A stretch of DNA of 64,000 nt from Paralithodes platypus (taxonomy: Eukaryota > Arthropoda > Malacostraca > Decapoda > Lithodidae): contig CM064517.1 in NCBI GenBank assembly GCA_032716605.1, forward strand, positions 19,997,125 to 20,061,124, read 5' to 3'. Of the stretch, positions 32,438 to 44,390 are shown in pieces; position 1 is the stretch's first letter; every line of letters starts with the position of its first letter. Made by a program: the position numbers and the translations under genes. The notes under the pieces were generated by a model that saw only the letters and a list, made by a program, of their open reading frames with translations, searched no databases and was not told the origin of the DNA.

Positions 32438-34960
32438 CGTGGTAATAACGTTCTTGACATTGTACTTGCAACAAAAGAAGAATTAATAGAGAATTTGAAT
32501 GTTGGTGATGAATTCAGTAACAGCGACCATCGTACGATAACTTTCACTTTAAAGTTTACTAGTAACGAACCAAATAGTAGCATCGAAAAAGTCCCTAATT
32601 TCAAGAAAGCAACTTCCATAAACTTAGAGCTATGTTTAAAGAAACTGACTGGAGCTTTTTAATTAACAATAACGACATAAATACATCTTGGAAGTTATTC
32701 GAAACCACTTACCTAAAAACAGTGCAAGACTGCATACCATCGAAAATACGGCGTCCAGGCCATAATATAAGCCCAAATGGTGGAATAAAGATATTTCAAA
32801 CTGCCTGCTTGCTAAAAAATTTGCTAATGATAGATTAAAATCCTCACAAAATGACGAAGAACGGCTGACAATTTGTAGAGCTACGACGCAAAGCCAAAAA
32901 GTTAATTAAGCAAAGTAAAAAGACCTTAGCGTTACATATTGCGAATCAAAGTAAAACAAACCCGAAAGAATTCTATAGTTATATCAGAAAGAAAAAAGTA
33001 GTTACTTCAACTGTTGGACCGGTTAATCGATGAAAATGGAGAATACACCAAAGACGAAGTACAAATGAGTAATGCCCTCAATACCTTCTTTGCATCAGTT
33101 TTTACAACAGAAGACCTCAGTGATATCCCTACACCATCGCCAATTCAGATTGATAATTCAGATGTTCTAAGCAATATCACCGTTACAGAGAAGTATTGAA
33201 TTGTTTAGATAAACTCAAGGTAAATAAAACGCCTGGACCGGATACAATCTCGCCTAGAGTTCTAAAGGAAGCTAAGGATGAGCTCTCCAAACCACTGACA
33301 TTACTATTCAATAAATCCTTGCAGTCTGGAACTATGCCTGATCAGTGGAAAGCTAGCCAAACGTAACACCGATATTCAAAAAAAGGCAAGCAAATCCCTA
33401 CAAGTAACTATCGTCCAATTAGCTTAACCTCAGTTGTATGTAAAATGCTAGAAACGGTCATACGAGACAGACTCGTAAATCACTTAGAGGAAAATAACAT
33501 ACTTAAAGATACTCAACACGGCTTTCGTAAAAAAACGTTCCTGTTTAACAAACCTCTTAGACTTCTTCCACGATATCCTCAACCTCTACGATGAGAGTAA
33601 AGCTGTAGATATATATACCTTGATTTTCAAAAGGCCTTTGACAAAGTTCCCCACAAACGTTTACTTCTAAAGCTAAAAGCGCATGGAATACAAGACGGTG
33701 TGTTGAAATGGATAGAAAATTGGCTCAGCGACAGAAAGCAAAGAGTAGTCATAAACGGTAAGGCATCTAAATGGACCAATGTAAGTAGCGGGAGTACCCA
33801 GGGATCGGTATTAGGACCAATTCTCTTTCTAATTTACATCAACGACATAGATGAGGGTCTCACCTGTACAATCTCAAAATTTGCTGACGATACAAAAATT
33901 GCAAATAGCGTACTCTCAAAAGAACAAGTTGACGATATGCAACACAATCTAGATAAATTGTCATGTTGGGCCCAAATTTGGCAAATGAGTTTCAATGCGG
34001 ATAAATGTAAAGTACTACATATCGGATACCTAAACGAGAAAGCAAACTATTCGATGAATGGCACTCAGCTTAAGAATGTAAACAAAGAAACCGATCTGGG
34101 AGAAACAATATCGAGTAACCTAAAACCGAGTCAACAATGTTCAGAAGTTGTTAAGAAGGCAAACAAAATAATTGGCTTTATAGGCAGGTCATTTGAGCAT
34201 AAATCCAAAGAAGTTATCCTAACCCTTTACAATTCCTTAGGTCCGCCCTCTTCTGGAGTACTGCGTTCAATCCTGGTGCCCTTATTACCAAAAAGATATA
34301 AACAAAGCTAGAAACGAGTTCAACGTAGAGTTACCAAAATGATACCTAGCCTAAAGAACAAACCATACGAAGCCAGTCTTAGAGAATTAAATCTATTTCC
34401 TTTAACCCAGCGCAGATTAAGAGGTGACTTAATTCAATGTGTTCAAAATCATCAAAGGCATCGACAATATGAACTGTAGTAAGTACTTCACTATCGACCA
34501 ATCTATTACACGGGGGGAAACGGTTGCAAATTATTGGTAAATCTTTTAACTCACACGAATCTAAGAATTTCTTCTTCAAGTCGAGTTGTCAACTTGTGGA
34601 ATGGGCTTCCCGGAAACGTTATAGACTGCCATCACCGTTGATTCATTTAAACTCCGCCTAGACAAAATATCTCGCATCAAACCCGCGACTGACTGCGTTT
34701 GTAAATGAATAACTTTATTTTATCCCCCCCTCAGTTACTAACCCATCTGTCCCCTACTAACTTCCTTATCCTGCCACGGATATTAGTTCCAGGGCAGTAA
34801 TTCCCTTTCCAATGTTCCCTTACCCACTCTAAACCACTGTTTGGACACTTGATCCTCAGTGTTTTGGAGGACAAGCAACCTAGAAGGGTCACTAGATCTG
34901 TTGTTGCTTGATTTCCTTTGTACTCCTTCCTTTGTACTCCTTGTACTCTCTCTCTCACTT
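32404..34960 (+). mobile_element. LINE Y copy 1, CR1/Jockey-type retrotransposon (frameshifted)
   Basis: Longest retroelement in the window. The 5' part encodes the end of an APE-type endonuclease: VLDIVLATKEELIENL-like sequence, then the catalytic S-D-H (32522-32530). Next comes the linker, the RT start (NYRPISLTSVVCKMLE region near 33400), GSTQGSVLGPILFLIYIND (about 33791-33848), catalytic F-A-D-D (33880-33891), the thumb (NADKCKVLHIGYLNEK) and the C-terminal LWNGLPGN-like end near 34600. Frameshifts split it into pieces of 61-203 codons; the longest is 33700-34311. The upstream endonuclease and ORF1 are missing, so it is 5' truncated and inactive. The 3' end has degenerate ttgtactcc/tttgtactcc repeats. 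Confidence 0.9.
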
Positions 34961-35156
34961 ATAAGGGGGTGATTTGGTTTATGGGGAAACATATGGTTGT
35001 GGCTTTCAGTTCGTTTATCGGTTCGCCTGTATGTCAGCCTGTGTTCTTATGAGTGTTTGTACTATGTTACGGTAGCAAGAATGGCAACTGGTCACTTACC
35101 CTCCCTCTGACCACAATAATCTTACGTCACCTCCCCCAAGTACGGTCACATGACTA
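34961..35156. other. unassigned stretch
   Basis: Unique sequence between LINE Y and B6; nothing recognised. Confidence 0.35.
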
Positions 35157-35538
35157 TTGAGGGGGGTCACCGGCTTGTTTTGATCTTTCTCTCCTTTTCT
35201 CTCTTTCCCTGGATTGTGTCCATTTGGCCCCGTTCAGCCAACTGTTTTAACACGTTTATCACCATCCAGGTGTCAATTTCTTCCTGGCGAGCGATAGCGA
35301 GCCAGCATTGTATGGAGAAATCCGGCTTCGCCGGAGAGATTTTTCTATCGAAAAATTTACAAATTTAGCTTGCAGTCAAAACAAAAATATATATATGCTG
35401 GCTCGCTACCGCTCGCCAGAAAAATATTGACACCTGGATGGGGGTAAACGTCTTAAACCAGTAGGCTGAAGGGGCCAAATGGATACAAGCCAAAGAGAGA
35501 GGGAGAGAAAGAGAAAAAAAGCAAGGTGGGCTCCCTTA
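35157..35538 (+). mobile_element. family B MITE copy B6
   Basis: ttgaggggggtcaccggc to aaggtgggctcccttaa. Both arms and loop (atccggcttcgccggaga) intact; the left target reads TTGA instead of TTAA. Confidence 0.87.
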
Positions 35539-35589
35539 ACATACCCATCAATCTTCCCAGTGTGTTCCATCGATCCTCTTCACTTTGTA

Positions 35590-37558
35590 GTTGGTAGCTG
35601 CTCTCTGTGTACTCTATTGATCTCTGGGTAATAGTTATCTTTGTAATTGGTGCCTCTCTGTGTGCTCTATTGATCTCTGGGTAATAGTTATCTTTGTAAT
35701 TGGTGCCTCTCTGTGTACTCTATTGACCTCTGGGTAATAGTTATCTTTGTAATTGGTGCCTCTCTGTGTACTCTATTGATCTCTGGGTAATAGTTATCTT
35801 TGTAATTGGTGCCTCTCTGTGTGCTCTATTGATCTCTAGGTAATAGTTATCTTTGTAATTGGTGCCTCTCTGTGTGCTCTATTGATCTCTAGGTAATAGT
35901 TATCTTTGTAATTGGTGCCTCTCTGTGTGCTCTATTGATCTCTAGGTAATAGTATCTTGTAATTGGTGCCTCTCTGTGTGCTCTATTGATCTCTAGGTAA
36001 TAGTTATCTTTGTAATTGGTGCCTCTCTGTGTGGTGTGCTCTATTGATCTCTAGGTAATAGTTATCTTTGTAATTGGTGCCTCTCTGTGTGCTCTATTGA
36101 TCTCTAGGTAATAGTTATCTTTGTAATTGGTGCCTCTCTGTGTGCTCTATTGATCTCTGTGTAATAATTATCTTTGTAATTGGTGCCTCTCTGTGTGCTC
36201 TATTGATCTCTGTGTAATAGTTATCTTTGTAATTGGTGCCTCTCTGTGTACTCTATTGATCTCTGTGTAATAGTTATCTTTGTAATTGGTGCCTCTCTGT
36301 GTACTCTATTGATCTCTGGGTAATAGTTATCTTTGTAATTGGTGCCTCTCTGTGTGCTCTATTGATCTCTAGGTAATAGTTATCTTTGTAATTGGTGCCT
36401 CTCTGTGTGCTCTATTGATCTCTGTGTAATAGTTATCTTTGTAATTGGTGCCTCTCTGTGTACTCTATTGATCTCTGTGTAATAGTTATCTTTGTAATTG
36501 GTGCCTCTCTGTGTACTCTATTGATCTCTGGGTAATAGTTATCTTTGTAATTGGTGCCTCTCTGTGCTCTATTGATCTCTGGGTAATAGTTATCTTTGTA
36601 ATTGGTGCCTCTCTGTGTACTCTATTGATCTCTGTGTAATAGTTATCTTTGTAATTGGTGCCTCTCTGTGTGCTCTATTGATCTCTGTGTAATAGTTATC
36701 TTTGTAATTGGTGTCTCTCTGTGTACTCTATTGATCTCTGTGTAATAGTTATCTTTGTAATTGGTGCCTCTCTGTGTACTCTATTGATCTGGGTAATAGT
36801 TATCTTTGTAATTGGTGCCTCTCTGTGTGCTCTATTGATCTCTGTGTAATAGTTATCTTTGTAATTGGTGCCTCTCTGTGTACTCTATTGATCTCTGTGT
36901 AATAGTTATCTTTGTAATTGGTGCCTCTCTGTGTGCTCTATTGATCTCTGTGTAATAGTTATCTTTGTAATTGGTGCCTCTCTGTGTACACTATTGATCT
37001 CTGTGTAATAGTTATCTTTGTAATTGGTGCCTCTCTGTGTACTCTATTGATCTCTGTGTAATAGTTATCTTTGTAATTGGTGCCTCTCTGTGTACTCTAT
37101 TGATCTCTGTGTAATAGTTATCTTTGTAATTGGTGCCTCTCTGTGTGCTCTATTGATCTCTGTGTAATAGTTATCTTTGTAATTGGTACCTCTCTGTGTG
37201 CTCTATTGATCTCTGTGTAATAGTTATCTTTGTAATTGGTGCCTCTCTGTGTGCTCTATTGATCTCTGTGTAATAGTTATCTTTGTAATTGGTGCCTCTC
37301 TGTGTGCTCTATTGATCTCTGTGTAATAGTTATCTTTGTAATTGGTGCCTCTCTGTGTGCTCTATTGATCTCTGTGTAATGTTATCTTTGTAATTGATGC
37401 CTCTCTGTGTACTCTATTGATCTCTGTGTAATAGTTATCTTTGTAATTGGTGCCTCTCTGTGTGCTCTATTGATCTCTGTGTAATAGTTATCTTTGTAAT
37501 TGGTGCCTCTCTGTGTGCTCTATTGATCTCTGTGTAATAGTTATCTTTGTAATTGGTG
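35590..37558. repeat. 53-bp tandem array, about 37 copies
   Basis: Unit gtaatagttatctttgtaat tggtgcctctctgtgtgctc tattgatctctgt. Variants are tgtGctc/tgtActc and tctGGgtaa/tctAGgtaa/tctGTgtaa. GG and AG types dominate the left third and GT the right, so subfamilies are spatially sorted. Confidence 0.96.
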
Positions 37559-37760
37559 GCTGTTACGGAAACAGGTTGAATAGGACACAGGCCCCTGAAA
37601 AGAGTAGAATATTTGGGTCTCTCCTTGTGTTCGTTTTCTATAAGTATCGGCATAGAATAATATTTTACATACCGGTACTTACAGACAATTGGTTTAATGT
37701 CTTTGATACTCACCTCGCTAACACGAACAATGTTAAGGGGAGGCTGATGGACTATTGAGG
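37559..37760. other. unassigned stretch with a family A end remnant
   Basis: At 37734-37750, ttaaggggaggctgatg looks like a lone family A terminus about 27 bp before A13. Otherwise unique. Confidence 0.4.
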
Positions 37761-38126
37761 TTAAGGGGAGATGGGTAGTTTTTCTGGTCCCCTTTCTCCC
37801 TCGTGTTAAGCCCCATTTGTTTTGAAATTATAAGACGCTCGGCCCATTAGTTTGGCGATTTTTCTCACCTTTCGCCCCATTTCGTTGTCAATTTTAAGAC
37901 CTTTCGTGCCATTTAGGTGTCGATTATTTCCTGGCGAGCGATAGCGAGCCTGAAATTCTAAGGGACGGCCGGGACATTTGTCTACCGAAAAATTTACAAA
38001 TTTATCTTGAAGGGGGATCTAGTTTTTTGTTCTTTTAAGCTTGATGGAGGTCTAGCGAAAAACCTAATCTGGAATTAATAAATTAATAGACCAAAGAAAA
38101 ACACAAAACGGTCCGTCTCCTCTTAA
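37761..38126 (+). mobile_element. family A MITE copy A13
   Basis: ttaaggggagatgggtagtt to cggtccgtctcctcttaa; the palindrome is shortened (gggacggccggg). Confidence 0.88.
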
Positions 38127-38262
38127 GGCATTTTTGTCAGGTTTTGCCTGGCACTTTCTGAATGTAACCCTTTCAGTAAGATGACTCTCTTTTCTTTCTC
38201 ATAGGTTCGTTGTTATTGAACGCTTGTATTTAGTTTATAAAGGATCGATGACTGTCATGAGG

Positions 38263-38627
38263 TTAAGGGGAGATGGGTCGTTTTTCTGGCCCCCTTTCTC
38301 CCTCGTGTTTAGTCCCATTAGTTTTCAGATTATAAGACGTTCGCTCCATTAGTTTGTTGAATTTTAAGACCTTTCGCCCCATTTCTTTGTCAATATTTAG
38401 ACATTTCGTGCTATTTAGGTGTCGATTAATTTTTCCTGGCGTGAGCCTGTAATTTAGGAAGAACCGGCCTTCGACCGGGACATTTTTCTAACGAAAAATG
38501 TACAAATTAATGCAGAAGGGGGATCTAATGGATTTTTTTTTTTAGTTTGATGGAGGTCTAGGGAGGAAACTAGAAAACTAATATAAAGATACAAAAACAA
38601 GCAAATATATATAAGCCCATCTCTTAA
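38263..38627 (+). mobile_element. family A MITE copy A14
   Basis: ttaaggggagatgggtcgtt to ataagcccatctcttaa; the core lacks the agcgatag part (tcctggcgtgagcctg), palindrome accggccttcgaccggg. The right end lost two C. Confidence 0.85.
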
Positions 38628-38733
38628 ATATCGCTAAATCCGTTTGATAAGGGGTTCAATTTAACGTCAGTTGGACAACACCGGACTATAGTCATTTATG
38701 GTCCTAGTGTTTGTACACTACGGTCTTCTGCTC

Positions 38734-39560
38734 TTAACCCCTTCTGTTGTTGTTGTTGTTGTTGTTCCCTAAGCTGCCTGGCCGAACAGCCCCGAGTCCC
38801 TGAGAAAGGCCATGGCCACGATCGGGCTTTCCCACAGAGCTCTCATTGAGTGTAGATTGTGTTGTTGGCGTAAGTGGTTGTGTGAAATGCAGTCTTCTAT
38901 GATGTGTTTAATGGTATGGGGTGCTGTGTTACATCCCGGGCAGGCGTCGACAACGGAGTCATCCAGTCTCTTCTGATAGCTCAGGAGAGCTGGATGGTGT
39001 CCGCATCTCAGCCTGGCCAGGTGGACTCTGTCCTCGCGAGGAAGGGAGGATTCGGAAGGATGGATTTCGGGAGGTCGTGCATGCAGCTGTGTGTTGTCTG
39101 TGAGTGAGTGGATGGATCGGTGAGAGATATGAGTATGGATGTGCTTCTGGATGTTGGTTCGGGGTGGGCAGGGAGGGAGAGAGGACAATAATTGTGTGTG
39201 ATACCGTGTGCTGGGTGTTGTTTTGATATTTCTTGGTGTCTGTGGGTGTGTTGCCATGTAGTTTAGTGGGTGGTCTTGGTTCGTGGAGGCTGCTGCCAGG
39301 AATTGAGTGCCTCTCATGTCCAGATGGTCTTTGACTTTGAGGATTTTGGTTTCTTGATGTACCGTGACGTCCTTTGCATTTTATTCTAGCTATATATTGA
39401 CGATTTTGTGCAGTTTAAGAGGTGTCTGTGGTAGTGAAAAGGGTCAAGTGAGATAGTTCGAAGCCTGTTAACTGCTGGAGGCACTTTTTATACTGAATAC
39501 AATCGTGAAATAATAGCCAGCATAAAGTGAAAAAGACGTCGCCGGTACAGAAGGGGTTAT
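38734..39560 (+). mobile_element. family C MITE copy C4, split by LINE Z
   Basis: The left 11 bases (ttaaccccttctg) are followed by the LINE. The element resumes at taccgtgacgtcctttgcat and runs to gccggtacagaaggggttat. Joining the two parts gives the normal C terminus. Confidence 0.75.
38745..39358 (-). mobile_element. LINE Z, 3' end of an I/Jockey-type retrotransposon
   Basis: Minus-strand open frame 38769-39317 (182 codons). It has the C-terminal motif LARLRCGHHPALLSYQKR followed by the zinc-knuckle-like C-P-G-C-x7-H-x4-C arrangement (CPGCNTAPHTIKHIIEDC), as at the end of ORF2 in the Jockey and I groups. After the stop the minus strand has seven (CAA) units (plus-strand TTG repeats 38745-38766), a trinucleotide 3' tail. 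The copy is 5' truncated and inserted in C4. Confidence 0.8.
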
Positions 39561-39603
39561 GCCCTTCACCACCATTAGGTAGTTTTCCTCGTATTTATGA
39601 AGC

Positions 39604-39975
39604 TTAAGGGAACAGTGGCCGTTTGTTTGGTCTATTAATTCATATATTCATATAATTTTTTAGTTTCCTCCCTAGACCTCCATCAAGCTTAGAAAAACAC
39701 CCCCCTAGACCCCCCCCCCCCCCGTTAAAGATAGATTTGTACATTTTTTGGGTAGAAAAATGTCCCAGCCAAAGGCCGATTCCTCCTAAAATCGCTCGCC
39801 AGGAAAAAATCGACACCTAAATGGCACGAAGGGTCCTAATATTGACAAAGAAATGGGGTGAAAGGTCATACAATCCTCAAACTAATGGAACCAACAACGC
39901 CTTACAATCTCAAAACTAGTGGGGCTAAACATTAGGGAGAAGGGGGTCCAGAAAAAACGGTCTGTCTCCCCTTAG
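39604..39975 (-). mobile_element. family A MITE copy A15
   Basis: ttaagggaacagtggccgtt to ggtctgtctccccttag; contains a C-run of about 14 at 39710-39723 and loses part of the core near tcctcctaaaatcgctcgcc. Confidence 0.83.
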
Positions 39976-40120
39976 GAAGGATAAATATAGTAGCTAACAG
40001 AATGAATTAAGATAGTCTGTAGCCTTATAATTGGTAGACATCCTTCCTAAGCTGAATAATATTGTCTGATAGTTTCCAGAGTACAACGGAAAGGACAGTC
40101 GCCGGTACAGAAAGGGTTAA
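39972..40120 (+). mobile_element. family C right-half copy C5 abutting A15
   Basis: Starts ttaggaaggataaatatag at the last base of A15 and ends gccggtacagaaagggttaa. ttaggaagga is an internal family C motif, so A15 may have inserted at this TTAG; the expected left half is not clearly present upstream. Confidence 0.65.
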
Positions 40121-40345
40121 TACAAGATAAACATACAGATAAACACAATTCACAATACTCCATCATTTCAACCACAAACATTAAATAGAAAATCAATTAA
40201 TCAAAGCGCAATATAACAAACGTGAAATTAACACATCATTCACCCAGAAGATCATATAATTATACAGTATATATATTATGAATAATGCAAACATATATTA
40301 AATTTAAAAGGTACATAGAGGCAATACACCAATCAGGTGACCACC

Positions 40346-40935
40346 TTAAGGGGAGGTTTGTATTAATTTGTTCAAGTATTCATATAATTATTTTCTTTTT
40401 TCCCTCTCAAGACCTCCATCAAGCTTTAAAAAGTCCCCCCAATCCCCCCTTCGAGATAAACTTTTACATTTTTCGGTAGAGAAATGTCCCGGCTGAAGGC
40501 CGATTCCTCCTACATTACAGGCTCCCTATCGCCCGCCAGGAAAACAAATAGACACCTAAATGGCACAAAAGGTCTGATAATCGCCAAACTATTTTTTTTT
40601 TTTTTTTTTTTCTATATTCCAACTACTCCCTCTCGGGCATAGGCTGAGAGCCTGTACATTCCACCGCTCAACACGGTGAAGCCCGTGAGGTCTTGTTCCA
40701 GCCTGGGGAGTGAGACATGTGAAGCATCCATCATGGCTCGAAGCAGCTCCATCTCTGAAGCGGCCGGTTGCTTCGCTCAAGTGCTTCACCGTCTCACCCT
40801 CCAGACTCAGACCCTCACTCTCAGAACGCCACCTATTGAGCAGTGAACTCACTAGGAAATGTCTTACAATCTTAAAACTTATCGGGCTAAACATGAGGGA
40901 GAAGGGGGCCCAGAAAAAAACCCTCCCCTCCCCAC
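40346..40935 (-). mobile_element. family A MITE copy A16, interrupted
   Basis: ttaaggggaggtttgtatta, palindrome ccggctgaaggccga; the sequence is broken after aatcgccaaacta (40590) and resumes near gtcttacaatcttaaaactt (40859). The right end degenerates in aaaaccctcccctcccc. Confidence 0.7.
40591..40858 (-). mobile_element. poly(A)-tailed insertion in A16
   Basis: On the minus strand about 245 bp of non-A sequence end in a 22-bp poly(A) (plus T-run at 40591-40612), the hallmark of a retrotransposed copy. Minus-strand translation gives an open stretch (SEATGRFRDGAASSHDGCFT region) resembling a retroelement or transcript 3' end, but I cannot assign it. Confidence 0.55.
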
Positions 40936-41065
40936 ACACCCTCTCTCCCCACACTATTACCACATGCTGAAGGAGGGTATAAGCTAATTTCTTGATGGGC
41001 AAATTGCTTTCTTTATTCTTAGGGAGGGTTATTCTATTAGCAGATTAAACTGCATGTACGTAATC

Positions 41066-41249
41066 ACACCCACACACATACATAGGCACACACACATACA
41101 CATACATAAGAACACACATATGCACATACATAAGCACCCACATGCACATATATAAGCAAACACACATGCACATGGGTAAGCATACATACAGGAACTTCAT
41201 AATCACACATATGCACATAGTTAGTAATACACACATGCACATATTTAAG
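41066..41249. repeat. 24-bp satellite, type 2, left remnant
   Basis: Degenerate units such as acacatatgcacatacataa and gcacccacatgcacatatat match the type 2 satellite that resumes at 44391, not the type 1 units starting at 41250. Confidence 0.75.
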
Positions 41250-44200
41250 CAACCACACCTGTAAATACTTAAGCAACCACACCTGTAAATACCTAAGCAA
41301 CCACACCTGTAAATACTTAAGCAACCACACCTGTAAATACTTAAGCAACCACACCTGTAAATACTTAAGCAACCACACCTGTAAATACTTAAGCAACCAC
41401 ACCTGTAAATACTTAAGCAACCACACCTGTAAATACTTAAGCAACCACACCTGTAAATACTTAAGCAACCACACCTGTAAATGCTTAAGCAACCACACCT
41501 GTAAATACTTAAGCAACCACACCTGTAAATGCTTAAGCAACCACACCTGTAAATACTTAAGCAACCACACCTGTCAATACTTAAGCAACCACACCTGTAA
41601 ATACTTAAGCAACCACACCTGTCAATACTTAAGCAACCACACCAGTAAATACTTAAGCAACCACACCTGTAAATACTTAAGCAACCACACCTGTAAATAC
41701 TTAAGCAACCACACCTGTAAATACTTAAGCAACCACACCTGTAAATACTTAAGCAACCACACCTGTAAATACTTAAACAACCACACCTGTAAATACTTAA
41801 GCAACCACACCTGTAAATACTTAAGAAACCACACCTGTAAATGCTTAAGCAACCACACCTGTAAATACTTAAGCAACCACACCTGTAAATGCTTAGGCAA
41901 CCACACCTGTAAATACTTAAGCAACCACACCTGTAAATACTTAAGCAACCACACCTGTAAATACTTAAGCAACCACACCTGTAAATACTTAAGCTACCAC
42001 ACCTGTAAATGCTTAAGCAACCACACCTGTATATACTTAAGCAACCACACCTGTAAATGCTTAAGCAACCACACCTGTAAATACTAAGCAACCACACCTG
42101 TAAATACTTAAGCAACCACACCTGTAAATACCTAAGCAACCACACCTGTAAATACTTAAGCAACCACACATGTAAATACTTAAGCAACCACACCTGTAAA
42201 TGCTTAAGCAACCACACCAGTAAATACTTAAGCAACCACACCTGTAAATGCTTAAGCAACCACACCTGTAAATACTTAAGCAACCACACCTGTAAATACT
42301 TAAGCAACCACACCTGTAAATACCTAAGCAACCACACCTGTAAATACTTAAGCAACCACACCTGCAAATACTTAAGCAACCACACCTGTAAATACTTAAG
42401 CAACCACACCTGTAAATACTTAAGCAACCACACCTGTAAATACTTAAGCAACCACACCTGTAAATACTTAAGCAACCACACCTATAAATATTTAAGCAAC
42501 CACACCTGTAAATACTTAAGCAACCACACCTGTAAATGCTTAAGCAACCACACCTGTAAATACTTAAGCAACCACACCTGTAAATACTTAAGCAACCACA
42601 CCTGTAAATACTTAAGCAACCACACCTGTAAATACTTAAGCAACCACACCAGTAAATACTTAAGCAACCACACCTGTAAATACTTAAGCAACCACACCTG
42701 TAAATACTTAAGCAACCACACCTGTAAATACTTAAGCAACCACACCTGTAAATACTTAAGCAACCACACCTGTAAATACTTAAGCAACCACACCTGTAAA
42801 TACTTAAGCAACCACATCTGTAAATACTTAAGCAACCACACCTGTAAATGCTTAAGCAACCACACCTGTTAATACTTAAGCAACCACACCTGTAAATACT
42901 TAAGCAACCACACCTGTAAATACTTAAGCAACCACACCTGTAAATACTTAAGCAACCACACCTGTAAATACTTAAGCAACCACACCTGTAAATACTTAAG
43001 CAACCACACCTGTAAATACTTAAGCAACCACACCTGTAAATGCTAAGCAACCACACCTGTAAATACTTAAGCAACCACACCTGTAAATACTTAAGCAACC
43101 ACACTTGTAAATACTTAAGCAACCACATCTGTAAATACTTAAGCAACCACACCTGTAAATACTTAATCAACCACACCTGTAAATACTTAAGCAACCATAC
43201 CTGTAAATACTTAATCAACCACACCTGTAAATACTTAAGCAACCACACCTGTAAATGCTTAAGCAACCACACCTGTAAATACTTAAGCAACCACACCTGT
43301 AAATACTTAAGCAACCACACCTGTAAATACTTAAGCAACCACACCTGTAAATACTTAAGCTACCACACCTGTAAATGCTTAAGCAACCACACCTGTAAAT
43401 ACTTAAGCAACCACACCTGTAAATACTTAAGCAACCACACCTGTAAATGCTTAAGCAACCACACCTGTAAATACTTAAGCAACCACACCTGTAAATACTT
43501 AAGCAACCACACCTGTAAATACTTAAGCAACCACACCTGTAAATACTTAAGCAACCACACCAGTAAATACTTAAGCAACCACACCTGTAAATACTTAAGC
43601 AACCACACCTGTAAATACTTAAGCAACCACACCTGTAAATACTTAAGCAACCACACCTGTAAATACTTAAGCAACCACACCTGTAAATACTTAAGCAACC
43701 ACACCTGTAAATGCTTAAGCAACCACACCTGTAAATACTTAAGCAACCACACCTGTAAATACTTAAGCAACCACACCTGTAAATGTTTAAGCAACCACAC
43801 CTGTAAATACTTAAGCAACCACACCTGTAAATACTTAAGCAACCACACCTGTAAATACTTAAGCAACCACACCTGCAAATACTTAAGCAACCACACCTGT
43901 AAATACTTAAGCAACCACACCTGTAAATACTTAAGCAACCACACCTGTAAATACTTAAGCAACCACACCTGTAAATACTTAAGCAACCACACCTGTAAAT
44001 GCTTAAGCAACCACACCTGTAAATACTTCAGCAACCACACCTGTAAATACTTAAGCAACCACACCTGTAAGTGTTTAAGCAACCACACCTGTAAATACTT
44101 AAGCAACCACACCTGTAAATACTTAAGCAACCACACCTGTAAATACTTAAGCAACCACACCTGTAAATACTTAAGCAACCACACCTGTAAATACTTAAGC

Positions 44201-44390
44201 AACCACACTTGTAAATACTTAAGCAACCACACCTGTAAATACTTAAGCAACCACACCTGTAAATACTTAAGCAACCATACCTGTAAATACTTAAGCAACC
44301 ACACCTGTAAATACTTAAGCAACCACACCTGTAAATACTTAAGCAACCACACCTGTAAATACTTAAGCAACCACACCTGTAAATACTTAA
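41250..44390. repeat. 24-bp satellite, type 1, about 131 copies
   Basis: Unit caaccacacctgtaaatact taag, highly homogeneous; common variants aatGctt, cacCAgt and aatacCtaag. Each unit carries CTTAAG, which includes TTAA. Twenty-four being divisible by 3, both strands stay open for hundreds of codons (up to 478), a period effect. Confidence 0.98.

Noticed and set aside
33700..34311. Intact host reverse transcriptase-like gene
   Set aside because: It is one 203-codon piece of LINE Y copy 1; adjacent pieces are in other frames and copy 2 is equally broken.
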